A DNA stretch of 64,000 nucleotides from Microbotryum silenes-acaulis. Taxonomy: Eukaryota > Basidiomycota > Microbotryomycetes > Microbotryales > Microbotryaceae. Positions within the stretch are counted from its first letter, which is position 1, and each line of letters begins with the position of its first letter. The DNA is taken from NCBI GenBank assembly GCA_003665825.1, contig QPFY01000013.1, forward strand, positions 62,001-126,000, read 5' to 3'. The position numbers and the translations under genes are program-made. The notes beneath the pieces are model-generated. The model did no database searches, had not been told where the DNA came from, and saw only the letters and a program-made list of their open reading frames with translations. Positions 57,026 to 64,000 of the stretch are shown in pieces.

Positions 57026-60000
57026 TCATACCACTGCACCTCGTAAACCCAAATTTGCCCGATGGAAGATGAACGGCTTGGGACCCAAGGCTTTGGTGAA
57101 GATATCAGCAAACATGTCACCGGTGGCGATGTAGCGGACCTCGATCTCCTTCTCAGCAACCCTTTCGCGGACGTAGTGTTCCGAGATGCGAACGTGACGA
57201 GACCCCTGATGGTTGGTCGGGTGCTGCGCAAGAGCCAGCGAACCTTGGTTGTCACCGTAGAGCACGACTGGGCCAGAGACCGGAGCGCCAAGTTCAGCCA
57301 GGAGTTCGCTCAGGTGGATGGCATCACCGCTTGTGTACGAAAGAGAGAGGTACTCCGCGTTGGTAGTAAACTTGGCGACCCTGTGCTTGCGTTTGGAGCA
57401 CCAAGTGATCGCAGCTCCAGACAAGATGAACGCGTAGCCCATGGTCGATCGCGAGGTCGTTAGACAGGCTCCCCAGTTCGCGTCCGAGTAGCCATGGAGT
57501 GGTTGGCTGGTCTTGCGATAGGTGAGCCCCAAGTCCAGCGTGCCTTTGATGTAGCGGAGGACCTGCTTGATGGCTGTCCAATGCTCCGGGCCGGGCTGCT
57601 GCGAGAAGCGAGCGAGGTAGCTGACCACGAAGGCAAGGTCCGGACGAGTTCCTACGGCGGCGTACATCAACGAACCGATGGCCTGCAAGTAGCGCGTACG
57701 ATCCTGAGGAGTGGCCGACAAGTCCTCGAAGTCAAGGACGACACCTGGCTGCATTGGAATACTCGCCGGCTTGGCATCGGTGAACTGGAACCTGGCCAGG
57801 ATGTCCCAAAGGTAGCGCTCTTGCAAGAGCGTGATAGATCCGTCTTGTCCACGCTTGACTTGGATGCCTAGGATGTATTTGGCAGGTCCGAGACGTTTGA
57901 TGCCATACGCGAGTTCCAACGCGTCGAGCACCCGGTCGATCTCGGCGGTAGAGGGGCCAACCAAAAGCAAGTCGTCGACGTACAAGGCAATGTAATGAGA
58001 GTGCCCGTTGTGTTCGCGGCGGTAGATGCAGATGTCGGACCGGGTGGGCACGTATCCGAGGGACCGCAGAGTCGAGTCAATCTCAGCGTTCCAGATGGTG
58101 CCGGCCTGGCGAAGGCTGTAGATGGATTTGGACAGCTTGAGGATCTTGCCGGGCAGGTCAATGCCCTGAGGGACGCGCATGTACAGAGGCTTGTCAAGTT
58201 TGCCGTGGAGGTACACTTTGTTGATGTCGGCCTGATGGACGTGATAGCCGTTGGCCGCGGCAAGTGCGATGAGGGCTCTAATGGACGTGAATTTGACGAC
58301 TGGGGCGTAGTTCTTCTCGAAGTCAAGGCCAGGACGTTGGGCACATCCGTGAGCGACGAGATGCGCCTTGTAATCGGTGATGTCGCCATGCTGGTTGCGT
58401 TTAGTCCGGAACACCCAGCCCGATCGCAGGAGGATCTCACCCGCGGGGAGCTCACCGGATTCGATGATTTCGAAGACCTCGTAATCGTTAAGAAGCGAAT
58501 CGAATTCATCCTGTGCCGGTGCGCCCCAAATGTCCTCTTGTCCCGATCGGATGACGTCGCCCCAATTGGCCGGATCGCGAACAACTGTCAAGTCGTGATC
58601 TGCGAAGCCGGCTTTGGTGGATGCGAAGGCGAGGAGCAGGCTCTTGAAGGAGGCGGTGGGTCCGTCGGGGCCGTCGACGAGCTGTTCCCGCGTGATCATG
58701 GTGGGAACGAGCTGGCGGCATGTCCGGGGGCCAACTATGATGTTTCGAGTGTCGACTTCACCGTACTTCCCCGGATCGGGACCAACCTTGGCGACGTCGC
58801 CGTACTCCCAAGTTGGCTTGACTTTGGCGAGTGGAGCTGGATCCGGCGGTGGCTGCGGCAAGTTCACGGCTGGCTCCGTCGTCGCGCTCGTGGTCGACGA
58901 GGTGTCGTCTTTGTCGGCCGAGTTGGTCAAAACCGGCGACGCGGGTGTCTCGTCAGGCGTTGGGGAAGGTGGCTGTGGGGGAGGGTCGACAAGCGTTGGA
59001 GCCGACGACGGTGCTGGAGCTTCGACAGGTGGCGGCTGGGGGCAGTAACCCGGGATGGACGGCTGCGCCACGCGGGTTGGTGCGGTCGTGAAGGGGAACT
59101 CGGTTTCAACGAACGTCACATTTCGGCTCAGACTCACACGCATCGAGGAGGGGTCAAGAAGACGCCAGGCTTTCGCGTGTCAATCGTAACCCACAAAGAC
59201 CAGAGGGATCCCTTTTGGGTCAAGTTTGTCCCGTCGGTGAGCCGGCACGGTGGCCCAGGCGCGACAACCGAATGCCCGAAGACCCTCCACGCCTGGTGTG
59301 GCGCCCGACCAACAACTGTTTGGGATGCCTCCACCAAGAGCCGCGTGAGGCGATAGGTTCCTGACGTGGATGTAACACATGGCAGCCTCGTCCCAGCATG
59401 ATCGTGGGAGTCCCGAGTGAGACAGAAGAGCCAGGGTGCCCTCCACGATCGACCGGTTGACTCGCTCGGCTCGACCGTTTTGCTCGGGCGTGTACGGTGT
59501 GGTCAATTCGCGACGAATTCCGCGAGCCACGCAATAGCCGTTGAAGGCGGTAGAGACATACTCGCCCCCGTTGTCCGAGCGAAGCGTTTTGACCTTGCGA
59601 CCCGTGGCGTTTTCGATCTCCAGAAGCCAATCCTTGAATGTCGGAAGGACCTCGCTTTTGTGCCCGATGGGGTAAACCCAAGTCTTCCTCGAGAAGTCGT
59701 CGATGAACGTGACGAGGTACCGCTTATGGCCGAAGGACTCCTCGGGGAAAGATAAGACATCCGAGTGCACCAATGCAAGCGGTTCCGCGGCATGCGACGA
59801 CGAAGAGGGGAAAGGCAAACGATGCGCTTTGGAGGCAAGGCACGCGTTGCAGGTGAAGTCTTCACACTCGAAGTCACTATAGGGCCAATCCAAACCCTCC
59901 ACCTGGCCAGAGGCCGCCAGTTTTTTAAGTGTCTGGACAGAGGCGTGGCCGTAGCGCCGGTGAAGGGTAAGTAGAGGTAGCCTATTGGACTTGGTGGCGA

Positions 60001-60840
60001 TGAGCGTGTGTAGCGCACCTTTGCTGGCAGCTTGGACCGAAGCGTTGAGTTTGTAAACGCTGGACGCGATGGCTGATGCTGTGGCGATGCACCCTTGCGG
60101 CGTGCGGAGCTCGACTTCTCCGTGTTCGAAGGTGATGCGAACGCCTTTGCGGTCGAAGGCCCGGACCGAGATGAGGTTGGCAGGGCTCTCGGGGGCGTAG
60201 ATCACGTCGTTGAGGGTGAACTTGGTACCATTATCGGAGACGAGCTTGACCGAGCCGATTCCCGAGGCCTTCACCGTTCCCCCTAGACCTTGCAGGACTT
60301 GCGGGGTAAGCGAAAGGGGGCCGTCAAAGAAGGACGCATCGTTGACGACGTGGCACGCCGACGCCGAGTCTAGCAGAAGGATTTCCGCCGGTGGCCCGAT
60401 GTTGATAAACGTAGCAGAAGAAAAGACGGACAGGTGTTGATCCTTGGATGCTTCCTCGGTGGCCACGAACGTGGACGCAGGCGATGATGAGCCTTGGAGT
60501 TCCTTCATGGCGTTCTTGAGCTCGAGGTACTTGGCTCGCTTGCGCGATTCCGGACACTTGTCGAGCCAGTGTTTGCCTTGACCACAAGCTGGGCAGTTGC
60601 TCGGGGCAGGACCAGAACGATCCCATTTTCCCTTCTTGCCTGGTGCCGAGCGTTTGGTCGGTACGACCGCCTTCGCAACGAGGACCGTCGCTCGATTCGT
60701 TCGAGCGTTGAATCCAGCCCAAGAGGGCGGGCATGGCGGCATGGCGGCATCGTGAGGACCCAGTCAACGTAATTGTCCTCCGTAAGGTTCGAGTCGTGTG
60801 GGAAGACCGGGGGGTTGACTGGGGGGAGTAGCTGACGCAT
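57026..60840 (-). pseudogene. copia-2 right copy, gag-pol with the same defects
   Basis: Counterpart of 45146-48960 with the same shortened gag and the same TGA (at 59180-59182 here). Sharing these lesions means they predate the duplication. One base difference from the left copy was seen (near 60473). Confidence 0.85.
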
Positions 60841-61029
60841 GGAGAGTGCGTCGTCGTCCTGTGCGGGTGCGAGGCGCTGGTTCCTAATCAGCTCGTCGAA
60901 TTGCTCTTTGGTGAGCGTGACGGAGGTAGCGGAGGCGACGTTGATGACGGTGGTAGAGGAGGCGTAGATGCCATGTCACCATGATCGTCGGGGTCGCCCG
61001 CCGCTGGTAGGTTCGTTGGGCTCATAACC

Positions 61030-61232
61030 TTTTGGGAACCTGAAGCCGAGGCACGAGATACGTAAGTACGAGAGCCGAAGATGATAGTAAAGATAGTTGG
61101 AGAAAGAAGAGAAGCGCTAAGGGAGCGCGCGCGAGGCAGGCACGAGCCGCGCGAGGCGACTAATATCAACAACTAGTAACTATTCATAATCAGGAAGACA
61201 AGTGGGATGAAACAGCAATATACACTCTGACA
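61030..61232 (-). repeat. copia-2 right copy, 5' LTR
   Basis: 203 bp, counterpart of 44754-44956; the half-tRNA primer site lies at 61018-61029. Confidence 0.9.
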
Positions 61233-61754
61233 GGGGCCAGGTGATTCGACCGGAATGTCGGACAAGGCCGCTTCGGTTTGGGAGGACTGGACAACGGAAG
61301 ATAAGGCCCATTGGGCATACATGTCGAAAGAAACGTTTGTTCAAGTGGAGTCGAATCGGACCAAGTTGTTGGATTCGAGTTTGGAATTCTGGCAAGGCAT
61401 TCCTGATCTCATCGCCACGGTCGCGAAGTATTGCGGACTAGGCTTGTCGATCGTCATGTACGACGAGGTCGCAGAGGAAGAATGCCTCGAGAGTGGATGG
61501 GGGTCAGGTGAACTCTCCTGCGACCACCTTATTGCGGACCTGGAGGAATTGTTGGGGAAGATGTGAGGATCTATTATAGAACCTTGCTTGTAAATCTTTC
61601 CAATGACGCCGCACATAGCTGCCGGAGCTGCCGCTGAAGCTTGACACAGAGTCCAATTGGGACTTAGAGTCGACGCATTGCAATAGCCTGGCAGCAGTGC
61701 AAAGGTCTAAGGGGAAGTATTGAAGGTGTTAGTAGACCTTGCACTGATATCAGG

Positions 61755-61826
61755 GGCCGGATAGCTTAGAGGTCAAAGCTTTTCCGATTAATGGAAGCGA
61801 CCCAGGTTCGACTCCTGGTCCAGCCG
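61755..61826 (+). tRNA. tRNA-like sequence with an abnormal anticodon loop, possibly a tRNA pseudogene
   Basis: A 72-nt cloverleaf can be drawn: acceptor stem GGCCGGA/TCCAGCC (one C-A mismatch), D arm GCTT/AAGC with GG in the loop, T arm CCAGG-TTCGACT-CCTGG (perfect), variable loop of four, discriminator G. The anticodon stem TTTCC/GGAAG closes the loop GATTAAT, so position 33 is A instead of the invariant U. The formal anticodon is TTA, which would read UAA. No run of four T follows within 20 bases (TTCTTCTTCC), so the Pol III terminator is weak. Box A- and B-like sequences are present (TAGCTTAGAGG and GGTTCGACTCC). A decayed tRNA is more likely than a functional one. Confidence 0.55.
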
Positions 61827-62737
61827 TTCTTCTTCCTTTGTTGATCATTTCGGGATCATCGTTGATTCCAACAGAAGACTGCGCAGAAAAACCGGGACAT
61901 GCTGCCGGCTTCACCTGTCATTGTATAGATGCTTTGACTCTATGTGCCATTCATTTGACCAGTAAGTTTTGCATCTCGTTCCGACCGTAAACCTCACGAA
62001 AGCAAGGCCGAGATGGAAATGGATAAAACCCATGTTAGGTTCAACTGATCATGGAGATTCAATTTTGTGTGACATTGTCCCATGTTGCGACTCTGTGCGA
62101 TCCTTCTTCTGAGATTAGTCGGTCGGTGTGTGGGGGCGGCCCGGGGGTCATATCTGGGCCAAGATGGGCCTTAGTCACTGCGACCCATCGTGTAGGAAAT
62201 ACAAGCGTTCTATGCTCCTACTCTTTGGTTCGAATCAGAATTGTACCGCACCATATGGCATAATGTTATTTTTTTGAATTTTCACGTCCAAATCAATGTG
62301 CGCAGTCGTTCCAGGATCTCTTCATTGACCACGTATTCGAGTCAGGTCTTCGAGAGCTTCTGATCCTTCAAAGCAAGCTGGAAAATGGGTTGCTCGGAAT
62401 CTTTCAAGAAACCTTTGATACGAAAAGGAATCCCTCGGCTAGCGTTGATGTCGAAACAAAGGGACAACGCAAGATATTACTCGAGATTGGAATGCAATGG
62501 TCAAGTGAGTTTTGCCTCACCGGTCGCGCACGTCATGGGACGGGGTCGAATCGGGTCGAGCCGAGCCGAGCCGAGCCGAGGAGTGCCACGCGTCCGTCAT
62601 TTACGGCCGGCCCGCCGCGCTCGGTCCTGGTTTTGTCTTCGTACCCCACACCCACACCGCACCGCATCCAGACCAAGTGACCCCTCTTTTCTGCTCTCAA
62701 AGCACCACCGATCCTGGTCATCTCAATCCAGCCAACG
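61827..62737. promoter_or_regulatory. Upstream region of CAP1
   Basis: No gene is supported; a short forward frame near 62390 (GIFQETFDTKRNPSASVDVE) is unassigned. A GAGCC pentamer repeat lies at 62556-62580, about 160 bp before the CAP1 start. Confidence 0.4.
62556..62580. repeat. GAGCC pentanucleotide repeat
   Basis: About five tandem GAGCC units in the CAP1 upstream region. Confidence 0.85.
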
Positions 62738-64000
62738 ATGGCTTCCCTGCAAGACCGCCTGCAAGCCGCGTCCGAGTTCCTGCTGCAATCCCCACCCGGC
62801 GAAGGTCAGTCCGGCGCGTGGTCTCACCCCAGATCCTCGCCTACCGAAGCTTTGCACGAGCTGATCGATCTTTGCTGAATCTGTTGCGTAGTGAACGACG
62901 TGTTTTCCGATATCCGCTTGTTGGTCTCGGACGATAACGCGTTGGAAGCGTCGATCGTTCCGACCTTGTCGCTCTACAACCGAACCAACTACGTCGCCGT
63001 CACTCTCGAACACGACCCTTCGACCTCGTTCCTCCTCACAGAAGGGGGGAGGATCGTTTCTTCATCCAAGAATCAAGAAGAAGAACGTTACGTGTGCCCT
63101 TCGTCACAAACGAGTTATAAGGTCAACCATCTCCGCCTCACCGCTTCCGATCCTCGACCGTTTCCAATCGAGCACGAGACTCAGGCGATTCGGGACAAGG
63201 TCGCCAATTTGTTGGCCAAGTTCGTCAAGAATCATTACCACGACGCCAAGTCCGAGGTTGTCGTTTTGGAAGACGGGAATTTCCCGGCGCCGCTGGTTGA
63301 GGAGGAGATCGAGGAGCCCAAGTTGGCTACTGTAGAGGACACCAAGGTCGATGAAAAGGCTAAAGTTGATGAGGAAGAAGGCTCCGAAACGATTGAAGGA
63401 AAGGAAGCAACGGAAGGCGAGGTAGAGCCTTCTACCACGGCATCGGCATCGAGAGAAGAGGACCCGGCTCCGGTCTCGCCTATCCAAGTTGACGACGAAC
63501 CCACACCAGCTGCTGCGCTCGAAGAACCTACAGAGCAGCCCACCGAACCAAAGCCCAAGATATTGCACCCTCGTAGTTCCCGCATCTTTGCGCTGTACTT
63601 TGTCGGTAACAAGCACAACCCTTCCAACTATTGGTCAGTCCCGTTCCCGATGCATCTAGTTTCTTCCTATGTGGGCTGGAGCTGATACGACTCGCACTTT
63701 GAATGATTGCAGGACGGGTCGATGGCGATCGGTGTACACCATTGATTTGGCCAAACGATCCGTCGAAGCCAAAGCCGAGATCAACGTTCATTATTACGAA
63801 CAAGGTCCGTACCTCGGTACTCCATCATCTCTCTTGCGAGACACTGCACCTCCTAACGCTTTCCCTCCCGCTCATCTATTCTGTCGAAAACCAGGCAACG
63901 TACAATTATCAACCCTATTCACCTCCACCATACCACTTCCTACCTCGAACCCTTCCCCCGAATCCTTGATCGCCTTACTCAAATCTTCCGAAACGACTTT
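62738..64000 (+). CDS. CAP1: F-actin capping protein alpha subunit, 3' end beyond the window
   Basis: Exons 62738-62804, 62892-63633, 63713-63804 and 63895 onward join in frame; the window ends inside exon 4. The N-terminus has FLLQSPPGEVNDVFSDIRLL, then YKVNHLRLTASDPRPFPIEH. The C-terminal half contains FALYFVGNKHNPSNYWTGRW, then EINVHYYEQGNVQLS, the classical capping-protein alpha signatures. The protein caps actin barbed ends as a heterodimer with the beta subunit. Residues of about 63265-63560 form an insert of roughly 95 residues that is strongly acidic and Thr/Pro-rich (KVDEEEGSETIEGKEATEGE and similar). The usual fungal alpha subunit (about 270-290 residues) has only a short loop there. 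The start gives MASLQDRLQAASEF, matching the family's first helix. Confidence 0.94.

Larger units (their letters stand above)
55623..61232 (-). repeat. 5.6-kb inverted duplication, right arm
   Basis: Reverse complement of 44754-50363. The outer edge is the first base of the copia 5' LTR; the inner edge lies within codons for GGMK-DDTSEYECV of the FunK1-like gene. Spacer between arms: 50364-55622 (5,259 bp). Confidence 0.92.
56810..61232 (-). mobile_element. Copia retrotransposon copia-2, right copy (original insertion)
   Basis: Same element as 44754-49176 in reverse orientation, flanked by the 5-bp duplication GGGGC at 56805-56809 and 61233-61237. The intact duplication inside one continuous gene shows that this is the primary insertion. 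Confidence 0.92.
54957..61566 (+). pseudogene. FunK1-like kinase paralogue 3, split by the copia-2 insertion
   Basis: The N-terminal exon has WMFPSSSEDRTGFQGHEIEW and LKDFFLSP, then a frame break near 55255 before APEVTWHLGDPNL. The second exon runs from about 55415 to 56439 (LYDRSEFPDFVVLSRQAFDA through ALVRAVLGVAKGL). The kinase core exon near 56493-56600 reads LHCDVSPGGEGVLIDYD, with HCD in place of HRD and the catalytic Asn segment missing. After [10 protein letters not shown] and [15 protein letters not shown] the coding sequence is interrupted at 56805-56809 (GGGGC) by copia-2. It resumes in frame after the second GGGGC (61233-61237) with SVWEDWTTEDKAHW and CGLGLSIVMYDEV, ending at 61566. 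Because the C-terminus survives here, this copy is the original insertion site. Confidence 0.75.

Noticed and set aside
57995..59356. 453-codon open frame on the strand opposite copia-2 pol (also 46630-47991)
   Set aside because: Antisense shadow of GC-rich pol coding; no domain, and it exists only because both arms carry the same sequence.
44754..61232. Independent insertion of two copia-2 elements in opposite orientation
   Set aside because: Both share every lesion and the same 3' flank for about 1.2 kb, and the left copy has no target duplication; segmental duplication explains this better.
61755..61826. A UAA suppressor tRNA that would rescue the in-frame stops of the window
   Set aside because: Two of the three notable stops are TGA, not TAA; U33 is missing from the loop and the Pol III terminator is weak. 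Decay is simpler.
1..64000. CRISPR array, rRNA genes, bacterial-type operons or phage systems
   Set aside because: No regular spacer-repeat array, no rRNA-like sequence, and spliced eukaryotic genes throughout.

Overview
This window looks like nuclear DNA of a basidiomycete fungus. The protein-coding genes are GC-rich and are cut by many short GT-AG introns (about 40-110 bp). The retroelements are Ty1/copia type, and there is a family of degenerate fungal-type (FunK1-like) kinases. A Pucciniomycotina / Microbotryomycetes-type yeast is my best guess; this is inference from gene style, not a database match.

Layout. Block 1 (about 2.8-17.1 kb) is a compact conserved block: an MLP1/TPR nuclear-basket protein (-), the mitochondrial Miro GTPase GEM1 (-), TOM22 (+, divergent from GEM1), a probable FIST-domain protein (+) and a linker-histone-like protein (-). 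A decayed Helitron/Pif1 helicase fragment lies at the left edge. Block 2 (about 17.5-33.2 kb) is a repeat-rich stretch: a non-autonomous hAT-type element with an exact 8-bp target duplication, a copia element with short LTRs, a 5-bp target duplication and a deleted reverse-transcriptase active site, an imperfect palindrome, a 450-bp inverted repeat that appears perfect, a broken hypothetical gene, and a terminal-inverted-repeat element (A) with five internal copies of one motif. Block 3 (about 33.2-44.4 kb) starts with a FunK1-like pseudogene, a truncated hAT-like end and a second Pif1 fragment. A second conserved block follows: a DUF2462/UPF0390 protein, cullin-1 (whose start codon is apparently split by an intron), a small hypothetical gene and a 768-aa hypothetical protein. 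Block 4 (44.75-61.6 kb) is the most unusual part. Two arms of 5,610 bp, almost identical and in opposite orientation, each hold one copia element plus the 3' part of a FunK1-like pseudogene, separated by a 5.26-kb spacer with a second TIR element (B) and a decayed gene. The right-hand copia has an intact target-site duplication; the left-hand one does not, so the left arm is a copy of the right. Block 5 (61.7-64 kb) has a tRNA-like sequence with an abnormal anticodon loop and the start of CAP1, the F-actin capping protein alpha subunit, with a long acidic insert.

How the parts relate. The conserved genes are housekeeping functions (nuclear pore, mitochondrial outer membrane, chromatin, ubiquitin ligase scaffold, actin capping). 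GEM1 and TOM22 both encode mitochondrial outer-membrane proteins and share one 345-bp intergenic region. All three copia copies carry disabling lesions, and all three FunK1-like genes are broken in different ways.

Limits. Splice sites were read by eye from GT-AG signals and checked only for frame continuity; protein names rest on recognised motifs. No homology search was possible.
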